A stretch of DNA of 64,000 bases from assembly GCF_024168645.1 (NCBI RefSeq), contig NZ_JALJWF010000001.1, positions 1,293,001-1,357,000 on the forward strand, read 5' to 3'. The number at the start of each line of letters is the position of its first letter. Positions within the stretch are counted from its first letter, which is position 1. A program made the position numbers and the translations under genes. Shown one piece after another: positions 36,616-45,152 of this stretch. This stretch comes from Pseudomonas sp. GGS8. Its GTDB lineage: Bacteria; Pseudomonadota; Gammaproteobacteria; Pseudomonadales; Pseudomonadaceae. A model generated the notes under the pieces. That model was not told where the DNA came from, did no database searches, and saw only the letters and a list, made by a program, of their open reading frames with translations.

Positions 36616-38356
36616 AAGCGTCCGCGCCTTCTTTGACCACCAGAATGTCTTCCATGATCAGGTATTGCAGGTCGGAACCGAAGAACATGTTCAAGGCGTC
36701 GGTCGGCGAGCAGATCATCGGCTCGCCACGACGGTTGAGCGAAGTGTTCAGCGACACACCGTTGCCGGTCAGTACTTCAAGCGCCTTCATCATGTCGTAG
36801 TAACGCGGGTTGTATTCGCGCTTGAGCACCTGGGCCCGGGACGTGCCGTCTTCATGGACGACTTCCGGCACGCGGGTTTTCCACTCTTCAGCCACTTCGA
36901 AGGTGAAGGTCATGAACGGTGCCGGGTGATCGATCTTGATCATTTGCGGCGCAACGGTGTCGAGCATTGACGGGCAGAAAGGCCTCCAGCGCTCGCGAAA
37001 CTTGATCTGATGGTTGATACGGTCCGCCACGCCGGCCACGCTCGGGCAGCCAATGATCGAACGACCGCCCAAGGCACGCGGGCCGAACTCCATGCGGCCC
37101 TGGAACCAGGCCACCGGGTTGCCATCGACCATGATCTTGGCGATCTGCTCCGGCATATTGTCGAGCTTGCGCCAGTTTGGCTTGTCGGCGTGACGGGCGC
37201 AGGCCGCGATCACGTCTTCGTTGCTGTAGGACGGACCGAGGTAGACATGCTCCATCTTCTCGACCGGCACACCACGGGCGTGAGACACGTAAGCTGCCGC
37301 ACCCACCGCGGTACCGGCATCGCCAGACGCAGGCTGGACGAACAGCTCTTTGATGTCGTCGCGGGCAATGATCTTCTGGTTCAGCTTGACGTTCAACGCA
37401 CAGCCACCGGCGAAGGCCAGCTTGCCGGTTTCCTTGAGCACATCGCCCAGGTAATGGTCGATCATCTGCAGCGCCAGTTTCTCGAACAGCGCTTGCATGC
37501 TTGCGGCGTAGTGAATGTAGGGCTCGTCGGCGATGTCGCCTTCGCGTTTCGGACCCAGCCACTCGATCAGCTTCGGCGAGAAGTAGAAACCCTTGCCCTT
37601 CTCTTTATAACGACGCAGGCCGATGACGTTGGCGTAGTCGGTGTTGATCACCAACTCACCGTTTTCGAACGAGGCCAGGCGGGAGAAATCGTATTTGCTG
37701 GCGTCGCCATACGGCGCCATGCCCATGACCTTGAATTCACCGTCGAGCATCTCGAAGCCGAGGAACTCGGTGATCGCGCCGTACAGGCCGCCGAGGGAGT
37801 CCGGATCGAAGAATTCCTTGATCTTGTGGATCTTGCCGTTTTCGCCATAACCGAAGAATGTCGTGGCGTATTCGCCCTTGCCATCGATCCCCAGGATCGC
37901 GGTTTTCTCTTTGAAACCGGAGCAGTGGTAGGCGCTGGAGGCGTGGGCCAAGTGGTGCTCGACCGGCTCGATCTTGATCTTTTTCGGATCGAAGCCCAAT
38001 TGCTCGAGGCACCAGACAATCTTGTTGCGATAGCGCTTGTAGCGACGGTTACCCATCAGGATCGCGTCGAGGGCGCGGTCCGGGGCGTACCAGTAGCGTT
38101 TGGCGTAGTGCCAGCGAGCCTTGCCGAACAGGCTGATCGGCGCGAACGGAATAGCCACCACATCAACGTCGGATGGCTTGATGCCGGCCTGCTCGAGGCA
38201 GAATTTCGCCGATTCGTAAGGCATGCGGTTCTTTGCATGTTTATCGCGCACGAAACGCTCTTCTTCAGCCGCCGCGACCAGCTTGCCGTCGATGTACAAG
38301 GCTGCGGAAGGATCATGGCTAAGGGCGCCGGACAGGCCAAGAATCGTCAATGCCAC
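36599..38356 (-). CDS. LPS core carbamoyltransferase (WapO-type)
   Basis: This 585-residue NodU/CmcH-family O-carbamoyltransferase is thought to place a carbamoyl group on core heptose in Pseudomonas LPS. The N-terminal domain (about 1-350) has VEHHLAHASSAYHCS (metal-binding histidines, about 135-142), LGIDGKGEY and FAGGCALNVKLNQ (about 335). The C-terminal domain has WFQGRMEFGPRALGGRSI (about 410) and NRRGEPMICSPTDAL (about 555). I place the start at GTG 38356 (MALTILGLSGALSHD), with AGAGG ten bases upstream. A TTG at 38365 would sit almost on that ribosome site. An extended -10 promoter lies about 90 bases upstream. It is the first gene of the operon ending at waaL. Confidence 0.92.
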   Translation of the reverse strand: MALTILGLSGALSHDPSAALYIDGKLVAAAEEERFVRDKHAKNRMPYESAKFCLEQAGIKPSDVDVVAIPFAPISLFGKARWHYAKRYWYAPDRALDAILMGNRRYKRYRNKIVWCLEQLGFDPKKIKIEPVEHHLAHASSAYHCSGFKEKTAILGIDGKGEYATTFFGYGENGKIHKIKEFFDPDSLGGLYGAITEFLGFEMLDGEFKVMGMAPYGDASKYDFSRLASFENGELVINTDYANVIGLRRYKEKGKGFYFSPKLIEWLGPKREGDIADEPYIHYAASMQALFEKLALQMIDHYLGDVLKETGKLAFAGGCALNVKLNQKIIARDDIKELFVQPASGDAGTAVGAAAYVSHARGVPVEKMEHVYLGPSYSNEDVIAACARHADKPNWRKLDNMPEQIAKIMVDGNPVAWFQGRMEFGPRALGGRSIIGCPSVAGVADRINHQIKFRERWRPFCPSMLDTVAPQMIKIDHPAPFMTFTFEVAEEWKTRVPEVVHEDGTSRAQVLKREYNPRYYDMMKALEVLTGNGVSLNTSLNRRGEPMICSPTDALNMFFGSDLQYLIMEDILVVKEGADAYDTLG

Positions 38357-38365
38357 AGGGGTCAA

Positions 38366-38680
38366 GCCTCTTTAGTCTGCATGCAGGCGCAACGCGCCTC
38401 AAAAATTAATGTGCCCTCGCAAGGGGCGAGAGACAGCTAAAGGGCGGGATTATAGCAAGGAATGTCAATCACACTGACATTGGATTGAATGTCCCAGCTC
38501 ATGGTGACGGGAACGGTTTGCGCAAGGCTTGTCTGACAGAAATCGCCCCAAGCTTGCGATGGAATACCAGAGTCATCGATTTTGCATTGAAGTAGCGTTC
38601 TGCCTGATAGCAGTGGATTACAGTACCAACGCTGTTCAGCCTATGAAGCCGGTGCATCGTTTATGAATCATCGGCTCTTC
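38366..38680. other. 315-base intergenic region with promoter and small inverted repeats
   Basis: No gene is seen. It carries the extended -10 at 38449-38457, a small GC hairpin near 38413-38430 (CCCTCGCaaGGGGCGAG) and AATGTCA/TGACATT (38461-38467 with 38475-38481), which could be an operator just upstream of the promoter. The part at 38490-38680 shows nothing recognisable. Confidence 0.5.
38449..38457 (-). promoter_or_regulatory. extended -10 promoter for the carbamoyltransferase-waaL operon
   Basis: The minus strand reads TGCTATAAT, a perfect extended -10 (TGN-TATAAT). A weak -35 (TCAGTG-like) lies about 17 bases upstream, overlapping the 38461-38481 inverted repeat. The leader to the GTG at 38356 is about 85 bases. 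Confidence 0.6.
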
Positions 38681-39016
38681 TCATCCTCGACCCGGCCGCC
38701 AGTAAATCCTGATATTGCCATCCGTTGCTTGCCGGTAAATCGTGTATGGCAGGACAACGGTGTCCAGCGCACCCGACAAGGTCAAGTCCAGCAATACGAA
38801 CGGCACCAGAATCCCCGTGGGATCGGGAGGCGCATGGAGGAGGCAAAAGTCGTGGGCCAAACCGCTGTAGGTACGGGGAATGGACTGACAGTAGGTCTTT
38901 TGCTTTCTGAGGCCGCGGGCGGCCTCTTCGTCATCCTGAAGCACTGTGACAGCGGTCCCGCAGCCGGATAGCGCCAGTGAAAAAGAGCTCAGCATCACAG
39001 CCATTTTTATCGTCAA
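38681..39016 (-). CDS. YceK/YidQ-family small lipoprotein
   Basis: This 111-residue lipoprotein has a short signal ending in SLALSGCGTAV (lipidated Cys about residue 19). The mature part is of the YceK/YidQ kind: YSGLAHDFCLLH, then LLDLTLSGALDTVVLPYTIYRQ near the C-terminus. I use the TTG at 39016 because GGAGGG lies six bases upstream of it; the ATG at 39004 would be 18 bases from that site. It stands alone between the two LPS operons and is flanked by REP elements. Function unknown. Confidence 0.8.
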   Translation of the reverse strand: MTIKMAVMLSSFSLALSGCGTAVTVLQDDEEAARGLRKQKTYCQSIPRTYSGLAHDFCLLHAPPDPTGILVPFVLLDLTLSGALDTVVLPYTIYRQATDGNIRIYWRPGRG

Positions 39017-39147
39017 AATCTGCCCTCCGAGAACGTCAGGCAAACTAGCATCGTGGCTATTCAGGGCACAGTTCATGGGCTCTGCAGATCATGTAGGACG
39101 ATTCATAAGAACTTGTCCTCCAGATCTCGGGAGACTGATCTGGCGCC

Positions 39148-39211
39148 ATCGCGGACAAGTCCGCTCCCACAGGTTCAGCGCTAACCTTGTGGGAGCGGGC
39201 TTGCCCGCGAT
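39148..39211. repeat. paired inverted REP elements
   Basis: Two 24-base arms (39148-39171 and 39188-39211) of the window's common REP are inverted around 16 bases. The left arm has compensated changes (GGACAAGTCC for GGGCAAGCCC), so its own small hairpin is kept. This covariation suggests that structure matters. It follows the end of the InaA double-kinase gene. Confidence 0.87.
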
Positions 39212-39228
39212 AGGGTCGAAGACCCGAT

Positions 39229-40680
39229 TCAAGCAGCGCCGGAGATATCTTTGGGCAGACGCTGATCAATCACTTGGTACAACGCACTGCTCTCGGGCCA
39301 GTTGCGCATGAACCGCGCCCGATCCCGCGCATACGCAGGGGCAAAGCTGCTGAGCGAACCATGCTGACACATCGAATCCAGGTCGATCAGCGCCCAGCGA
39401 TCCTGTTGCCAGAACAGGTTGTGGCCCTTGAAGTCGCCATGGCTGATCCGCTCGGCAATCAGCTCGGCGAACAGGTAATCCAGAGCCTGCAGCTCAGCCT
39501 CGGGCGCGTCCCCGCTCTCCACGTACGGCGCAAAGCGCTCGATGATGTCTGGCCCCGGCAAATACTCGGTCACCAGGTACGCCCGGCTGCGCAGCCAGAG
39601 AAAACGCTTTTCCAGCAACGCCAATGGTTTTGGCGTGGCAATACCGAGGAACGCCAGGCGATTGCCTTCGCGCCAAGAGTGCCAGGCGCGGCTCGGGCGC
39701 CAAAAACGCTTGAGCCAGTGGGCAAAGCCTTTGATGTTGTAACGCTTGACCACCAACGTACGCCCGGCCACCTCGACCTTGCCAACGCTCGCCGCGCCGC
39801 CGGTCTTGTACAGATGCCCCTGATCGAGCAAGGCATCAGCCTGCGCCAGCACCGGCAGCATCGCGACTTCTTCCTCACGGCGAATCGCCCGCAAGCCGAA
39901 CGCACCGCGCCGGACGCTGAACAGCGTGCATTCGCGGCCGACCTTGATCAGAAAGTCCTTCAAACGCCAGCGACGGACCTTATCGATCTGTTTTTGCAAC
40001 GCCTCCATAGGCAACGCGTGTTCGCCGTTACTCAGCAGGTAATACACCAACAACTCTTCGGTGAAGGGTTCCAGCACTTTGGGCAACTGGGCGAAAAACA
40101 CCCCGAGGTTCTCCAGGACTTTCTGTTGCGACAGCGGCTTGCCCGCCGTTTCGGCACAGATCCCGGCGCCATCGATCAAATACAACTGACCGCCATGGCG
40201 CAGCAGGTTGTCCAGGTGCAGGTCCTCCTGCCACAGACCTTTGCTGTGCAGTTGGCCGATGGCGCCCAACGCCTCGGCCAACACCGCGGATTGTTCATCC
40301 GCCAATGCGGGCAAGTGTTCGACCTGCTTCCAGGCATCCCCCAGACTCTCGGCGCCCTCAAGGAAATCGAACAACAGCCAGCCGCCCTCGCCGTCCTTGA
40401 GACCATCGGCCAATAACAATGGTGTGGTCAGCCCCTGAGCGGCAAGCAAGCGCACGCCGTCCAGTTCACGCTGAAAATGCCGCGCCGCTTTACCACCGAC
40501 CAACAACTTGGCCAGCACCGGCCGGCCGCGCCAGACACCAGCCCCGACATAACGCTGCCCCGGCAACACCCGCAGCAGACTCAGCAGCTGCAACTCGGCA
40601 GGCCCCGCGGCATCGGCCAGAGGAATGCTCAGTGGCAGGTTCGGGCTGCGGCCGGCGTTTTTCAGTTCGGACAAACGCAT
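39229..40680 (-). CDS. LPS kinase InaA-family protein with two kinase-fold domains
   Basis: This 483-residue protein appears to contain two kinase-like domains in tandem. Domain 1 (about 30-230) has RPVLAKLLVGGKAARHFQREL and the catalytic loop WQEDLHLDNLLR with YLIDGAG (about 152-172). Domain 2 (about 270-480) has RTLVVKRYNIKGF, ISHGDFKGHNLFW (about 428-440) and ALIDLDSM. The start ATG 40680 shares one base with the preceding gene's stop. It is the last gene of the waaF-waaC-waaG-waaP operon. Such proteins phosphorylate core sugars; the exact site is unknown. It lies at the PA5006 position. Confidence 0.85.
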   Translation of the reverse strand: MRLSELKNAGRSPNLPLSIPLADAAGPAELQLLSLLRVLPGQRYVGAGVWRGRPVLAKLLVGGKAARHFQRELDGVRLLAAQGLTTPLLLADGLKDGEGGWLLFDFLEGAESLGDAWKQVEHLPALADEQSAVLAEALGAIGQLHSKGLWQEDLHLDNLLRHGGQLYLIDGAGICAETAGKPLSQQKVLENLGVFFAQLPKVLEPFTEELLVYYLLSNGEHALPMEALQKQIDKVRRWRLKDFLIKVGRECTLFSVRRGAFGLRAIRREEEVAMLPVLAQADALLDQGHLYKTGGAASVGKVEVAGRTLVVKRYNIKGFAHWLKRFWRPSRAWHSWREGNRLAFLGIATPKPLALLEKRFLWLRSRAYLVTEYLPGPDIIERFAPYVESGDAPEAELQALDYLFAELIAERISHGDFKGHNLFWQQDRWALIDLDSMCQHGSLSSFAPAYARDRARFMRNWPESSALYQVIDQRLPKDISGAA

Positions 40681-41432
40681 CAACGCGCCTCCTTGTTACT
40701 GCGCCGCGCACTCAGACGCGATACCCAACGGCTCACCCGCGAACTGTTGAGCGGCTTATCCAGATAAACCGCCAACAACTCGCGCAGCTGACTTTCGCTC
40801 CATTCCGGCGCCCGACGCAGCAACGGCTCCAGGTCCTTGATCCGATCACGCCGGCCGAAAAACAGCGGCCGGGTTTTTTCCAGGTCAATCAATTGCGCCT
40901 GATAGCCGTCACCGGTGGCCTGAAGAAAAATGTGCTTGGGGTAGAAGCAACCGTGGACCTGACGCATACCGTGCAGGCGTCGCGCCAGTTGCCCACAAGC
41001 CTTGAGAATGGCCGAGTGCTGTGTCGCGCTCAGCTCTGACCAGCGCTGCAACAGCGAATCCAGATCATCCCAAGCGTCCAGCGCGCGGGTCAGCAGAATC
41101 GCCCGAACTTCGCCGTCGACCTTGCGCTCACCAAAAAATGCCGCCTGCAGCGCCGGAATACCCAGTGTCCGATAACGACTGATGTTGCGAAATTCACGGG
41201 CAAAACTTGGCTCGCCAAAGGGCGAATGCCGGGAGCGCGTCAGGTAGTTGCTCTGGCGCTTGAGGTAGTAGCCATGGCCGTCCAGATCCAGCCTGAACAC
41301 ACTGCTCCAGCCACCCCGGCCGGTGTTGGGCTCGTCCACCGCATCGAGCTGTTTGGCCCAAAGTGCGTCGAAGGTGCCGAGACCATGACGCTCGAACAGC
41401 GCACGGTCTTCAGCAGCCAGAAAATCAGTCAT
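40680..41432 (-). CDS. LPS kinase InaA-family protein
   Basis: This 250-residue kinase-fold protein has YYLKRQSNYLTRSRHS (Lys of the ATP site, about residue 54), EFRNISRYRTLGIPALQAAFFGE and a catalytic loop VHGCFYPKHIFLQ (about 160). That loop carries Tyr-Pro-Lys-His where the classic Asp is expected, as in WaaP-like kinases, which use a Cys/Tyr-Pro-Lys variant. LIDLEKTRP follows (about 180). It overlaps the next upstream gene by four bases. It sits in the slot of the P. aeruginosa wapQ/PA5007-type genes, a name I do not assign firmly. Confidence 0.85.
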   Translation of the reverse strand: MTDFLAAEDRALFERHGLGTFDALWAKQLDAVDEPNTGRGGWSSVFRLDLDGHGYYLKRQSNYLTRSRHSPFGEPSFAREFRNISRYRTLGIPALQAAFFGERKVDGEVRAILLTRALDAWDDLDSLLQRWSELSATQHSAILKACGQLARRLHGMRQVHGCFYPKHIFLQATGDGYQAQLIDLEKTRPLFFGRRDRIKDLEPLLRRAPEWSESQLRELLAVYLDKPLNSSRVSRWVSRLSARRSNKEAR

Positions 41433-42163
41433 TCGCGTCCCTCAAAAAATCTCACCACGTGCCGAATACGTTTCTTGTCCGCGGCATTGAGCCGGGCGCA
41501 TTGGCGGTATTGCAGGTAAAAGCGCAGGCGCTGGGTGGCCGACAGGTGATACTTGGCGACCTTGTCGAGGCAGGCCAGGTCTTTGGTGATACGGTATTTG
41601 AGCCAGAAGCCGCGCCAGAAATAGCCGTTGGGGCAATCGATCAGGAACAGCCGGGGCTCATCGTCGACCAACAGATTGCGCCACTTCAAATCGTTATGGG
41701 TAAAACGGTTGTCGTGCATGGTCCGGGTGTAACCGGCCAATTGGCGACTGACGGTGTCGACCCAGGCGCGGTCCGCCAGTTTCGGATCATGCCGGTTGGC
41801 CAGGGCCGACAAGTCTTCGGTATGCGACAGTTCGCGGGTGATCATCGCCCCACGGGCGTACGCCACGCCGTGCCGCTCCAGGCCCCAGGCCACCACTTCG
41901 GCGGTGGGAATGCCCCACTTGGCGAAACGCTTGAGGTTCTGCCACTCGGCTTTCACCCGGGGTGTACCCAAGTAGCGGCGCAGGCCTTTGCCGGCACTGA
42001 CGTAACGTTTGACGTAATAGTTGACGCCGTTGCGCTGGACACGAATGACCTCGGACAGCGGATCACTGGTCAGTTGCTCGCCCGTGAGGGCAAAAACCGC
42101 ATCAAGACTGCCAAAATCTTCTGCCAGGTCACTGTAGGCCGGCTCCAGTTTCCAACCCGACAT
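41429..42163 (-). CDS. LPS kinase InaA-family protein (WapP position)
   Basis: This 244-residue kinase-like protein has NGVNYYVKRYVSAGKGLRR (ATP-site Lys, about residue 52), NLKRFAKWGIPTAEVVAWGLE and a clear catalytic loop MHDNRFTHNDLKWRNLLV (HND...N, about 151-168), with RLFLIDCPNG after it. It directly follows waaP with a one-base overlap. This is the place of wapP, a predicted inner-core kinase in P. aeruginosa. It likely adds phosphate to core heptose, but specificity is not shown. Confidence 0.87.
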   Translation of the reverse strand: MSGWKLEPAYSDLAEDFGSLDAVFALTGEQLTSDPLSEVIRVQRNGVNYYVKRYVSAGKGLRRYLGTPRVKAEWQNLKRFAKWGIPTAEVVAWGLERHGVAYARGAMITRELSHTEDLSALANRHDPKLADRAWVDTVSRQLAGYTRTMHDNRFTHNDLKWRNLLVDDEPRLFLIDCPNGYFWRGFWLKYRITKDLACLDKVAKYHLSATQRLRFYLQYRQCARLNAADKKRIRHVVRFFEGRE

Positions 42164-42969
42164 CAGAGCGCATCCCCGTATCGCTGTTTACGCTCGTAGA
42201 GCTTGCTGGCCTTGCCCTCGAGCCACGCCAGCAACCCGGCTTCTTCAGCCAGAATCTGGCGCAGAGGCTGTTGGAAGTACCCCTTGAGGAAACGTAGTTT
42301 GTCGCGGCGGGTCAGGCCGATCTCCAGCGCCGAAAAATACAGCGCCGCCAGGTCCTTGTTGCGCCAGCGCTGGGTAATCGTCGGACGGGTCTGGGCGCGG
42401 TGAAGGTCGATCACCGACAACTTGAAATCATCGCAGGTCACCGGTTTATCGGTGTGCAGCAGGAAGTGGCAGATGTAGCAGTCGCGATGGTTGACCCCGG
42501 CGCGGTGCATCATGCCGGTCATGCGCGCGACTTCGGCGATCAGGGCGCGCTTGAGCTTTGGCTCCGGCGGGTGCTTGACCCAGTCGATGCTGAAATCTTC
42601 AAGGCTGATGGTGGGCGCCAGCTCTTCGGTGACGATGAACGAATGCTGGTCCGCCGGGTTACTGCCCTTTTCGCCGTAGGCGACAGCAGTCATGGTTGGG
42701 ACACCGACTTCTTGCAGGCGCTGGATGGCCTTCCACTCCTGGCCCGCGCCAAGCACCGGCAGCTTGGCGGTCAGCAGGTTCTTGAAAATCTCGCCCCAGC
42801 CGATGCCCCGGTGGATCTTCACGAAGAACCCGTGGCCGTCCACTTCAGTTCGCAGTGTCCGGCGCGCTTCGAGCTCGCGGTACACCTCGCCCTTGAGGCC
42901 CTCGACTTCGGCGAACGGGTCGCGTCCGGCCCAGAGGCTCTTGAACGGTTCAGCCAGCATCAACTTCAT
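42163..42969 (-). CDS. waaP: LPS core heptose(I) kinase WaaP (RfaP)
   Basis: This 268-residue kinase phosphorylates heptose I of the inner core, a modification essential in P. aeruginosa. Kinase-fold marks are GHGFFVKIHRGIGWGEIFKNLL (Lys about residue 51, with the GWGE loop), EWKAIQRLQEVGVPTMTAVAYGE, and the catalytic HRAGVNHRDCYICHFLLH (Asp about 162). LSVIDLHRAQTRP (about 187-198) is the metal-binding block. The start overlaps the waaG stop by one base. It is downstream of waaF, waaC and waaG in one operon. Confidence 0.96.
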   Translation of the reverse strand: MKLMLAEPFKSLWAGRDPFAEVEGLKGEVYRELEARRTLRTEVDGHGFFVKIHRGIGWGEIFKNLLTAKLPVLGAGQEWKAIQRLQEVGVPTMTAVAYGEKGSNPADQHSFIVTEELAPTISLEDFSIDWVKHPPEPKLKRALIAEVARMTGMMHRAGVNHRDCYICHFLLHTDKPVTCDDFKLSVIDLHRAQTRPTITQRWRNKDLAALYFSALEIGLTRRDKLRFLKGYFQQPLRQILAEEAGLLAWLEGKASKLYERKQRYGDAL

Positions 42970-44090
42970 TAAGCGTGCTCCGCCAGAATCACATCGGCCG
43001 CGTGCTGCGGCATGCTGTAGAGGTCGGCCGTCCCGGCGAAGGCCAGACCGTTGCGGCTCCAGGCCGCCCGTGCATCGGTGTCGTTCAACATGCCGGTCAG
43101 GTACTGAGCCAGTTGCGCCTGATCGAAGGGTTCGTCCAGCACCAGACCGGCGTCAGCCTCGGCGATGTAATGGGCGTAACCGCACACTGCGCTCACCAGC
43201 ACCGGTAATCCGGCCACCAAAGCCTCAAGCAATACCGTCCCGGTATTTTCGTTGTACGCCGGGTGGATCAGCAGATCGGCACCGAGCAGGAAACGCGGGA
43301 TATCGCTGCGGCCCTTGAGGAACTGCACGTTATCGCCGAGCCCCAAAGTGGCGCTCTGCAGTTGGAATACTTTGGGGTCGTCCTGGCCAATTACAAACAG
43401 CCGGGTGCGCTTTTTCAGCTCGGCGGGCAGCGCGGCCAGGGCCTTGAGACTACGGTCCACGCCTTTGGTCTTGAACCCGGAACCGATCTGTACCAACAGC
43501 AGCTCATCGTCTTTCAGGTTGAATTCGGCGCGGAACCCGGCGCGAATTTCATCGGCGTTCGCGGGGCGACGACGGTCCTGGGCGATGCCCGGTGGCAGCA
43601 GATGGAAACGTTCGATCGGCGTGTCGTAATGCTTGATGAACAGCGGCTGCTGGACTTCGGAAATCATCAGCACGTCGGTCTTGGCGTCCTTGGCGAACAC
43701 CGCGCGTTCGTACTCGGCGAAGTGCCGGTAGCGGCCCCAACGACGGTACAGCGAGTTGCGCAGGTTTTGCGCCTTGTCTTCGAAGCAGCCGTCGGCGGCG
43801 TAGTAAACGTCCAGACCCGGCATTTTGTTGAAACCGATCAGACGGTCAACCGGACGCTTGGCCAGATCGGCTTCCATCCAGTCGGTGAGCTTCTCGTTGC
43901 GCCGATGATTGAAGAACGCCTTGACCGGCGCCACCAACACTTCGAAGCCCGGCGGGATGTCGCCTTCCCAGATCAACGTGTAGACACGAATTTGATGGCC
44001 GCGCTGCTGGCATTCAAGGGCGATGCGCATGAAGTCACGCTGCAAGCCGCCAAAAGGAAAGTACTTGTACAAGACAAATGCCAATTGCAT
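42969..44090 (-). CDS. waaG: LPS core glucosyl/galactosaminyltransferase WaaG
   Basis: This 373-residue GT4-family transferase adds the first outer-core hexosamine or glucose to heptose II. The N-terminal half begins LAFVLYKYFPFGGLQRDFMRIA with the GG-R loop. The donor half has LVQIGSGFKTKGVDRSLKALA (about 200-220) and the GT4 motif HPAYNENTGTVLLEALVAGLPVLVS (about 278-302). The start ATG 44090 shares a base with the waaC stop. Both length and order (waaF-waaC-waaG-waaP) agree with the family. Confidence 0.96.
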   Translation of the reverse strand: MQLAFVLYKYFPFGGLQRDFMRIALECQQRGHQIRVYTLIWEGDIPPGFEVLVAPVKAFFNHRRNEKLTDWMEADLAKRPVDRLIGFNKMPGLDVYYAADGCFEDKAQNLRNSLYRRWGRYRHFAEYERAVFAKDAKTDVLMISEVQQPLFIKHYDTPIERFHLLPPGIAQDRRRPANADEIRAGFRAEFNLKDDELLLVQIGSGFKTKGVDRSLKALAALPAELKKRTRLFVIGQDDPKVFQLQSATLGLGDNVQFLKGRSDIPRFLLGADLLIHPAYNENTGTVLLEALVAGLPVLVSAVCGYAHYIAEADAGLVLDEPFDQAQLAQYLTGMLNDTDARAAWSRNGLAFAGTADLYSMPQHAADVILAEHA

Positions 44091-45151
44091 CAGCGCAGCT
44101 CCTCAGCCAGTAACAACGTGCTCAGTCGGCTCGCGACACGCTCGGGATTCAGACGCGTGAAGCACAGGGGCCACTCGCGTTTCAGGTCAAACCGACGAGC
44201 ATCGTCGGCCGTCGGTTGATAGGTGCATTTCTTTTGCAGGCACGGCGCACAAGGGAAGTCGCTGGCCATGTGAATCTGCGATTTGCCGTAGGCGCCGGTC
44301 AGGCCCGGATTGGTCGGGCCGAACAGCGACAAGGTCGGCACGTCCAGCGCTGCGGCCAGATGACCGAGACCGGTGTCCACCGCCACGCAGGCTTGCGCCC
44401 CGGCCAGGACTTTGCCAACACCCGCCAGGTTCAGCCTGGGCAGCACTTCGACGTGTTTCATGTCTTTGGCGATGCGCTCGGCGCGGGCCTTTTCGACCGG
44501 GTTGCCCCACGGCAGCTTCACCGCCACACCGAGATACCCCACTCGCTCGGCCAGCTCGCGCCAATAGGCTTCGGGCCAGTGCTTGGTGTCCCAGGTGGTG
44601 CCGTGGAGAAACACCACGTACGGATTTTTGCGCGGCAATTCCACCAGCCGCTCGACGTTCAGGCCGTAATCACCCAGGCCTTTAGGCAGGTCATAACCCA
44701 GTGCCACCGCGAACAGCTGACGCACTCGTTCAACCGCGTGCTGCCCACGGGCCACGGCCAGACGTCGGGAATAGAAGCGCGCGGCAATCGGTTCGCGGGC
44801 CGAGTTCTTGTCCAGCCCGGCCACCGGCGCTTTGGCATAGCGAGTCAGCAACGCACTTTTCAGCAGGCCCTGAGCGTCGATCACCAGGTCGTATTTCGTC
44901 GCGCGCACGCTTTGCTTGAAGCGCTTCCACTCGCCACTCTTGATGGTCTGCCAAATGTTCTTGCGCCAGCGACGGATCGCCACCGGAATCACCTTGCCCA
45001 CGGCCGGGTGCCAGGTCGGGATCTCGGCGAAACCTTCTTCCACTACCCAGTCGAACTTGATGCCGGGGATCGCCCGTGCCGCGTCGGTCAACGCTGGCAA
45101 CGCGTGAATCACGTCGCCCAGCGAAGAAGTCTTGATCAACAGTACCCGCAA
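44090..45151 (-). CDS. waaC: LPS heptosyltransferase I WaaC
   Basis: This 353-residue GT9 transferase adds heptose I to Kdo from ADP-heptose. Marks are RVLLIKTSSLGDVIHALPALTDA (the SLGDV acceptor loop, residues 2-24), KYDLVIDAQGLLKSALL (about 90) and the C-terminal VAVDTGLGHLAAALDVPTLSLFGPTNP (about 260-286). A TTG start is used, one base after the waaF stop, with GAGG about nine bases upstream. The conserved sequence begins directly there. It forms an operon with waaF upstream and waaG downstream. Confidence 0.96.
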   Translation of the reverse strand: MRVLLIKTSSLGDVIHALPALTDAARAIPGIKFDWVVEEGFAEIPTWHPAVGKVIPVAIRRWRKNIWQTIKSGEWKRFKQSVRATKYDLVIDAQGLLKSALLTRYAKAPVAGLDKNSAREPIAARFYSRRLAVARGQHAVERVRQLFAVALGYDLPKGLGDYGLNVERLVELPRKNPYVVFLHGTTWDTKHWPEAYWRELAERVGYLGVAVKLPWGNPVEKARAERIAKDMKHVEVLPRLNLAGVGKVLAGAQACVAVDTGLGHLAAALDVPTLSLFGPTNPGLTGAYGKSQIHMASDFPCAPCLQKKCTYQPTADDARRFDLKREWPLCFTRLNPERVASRLSTLLLAEELR

Positions 45152-45152
45152 A

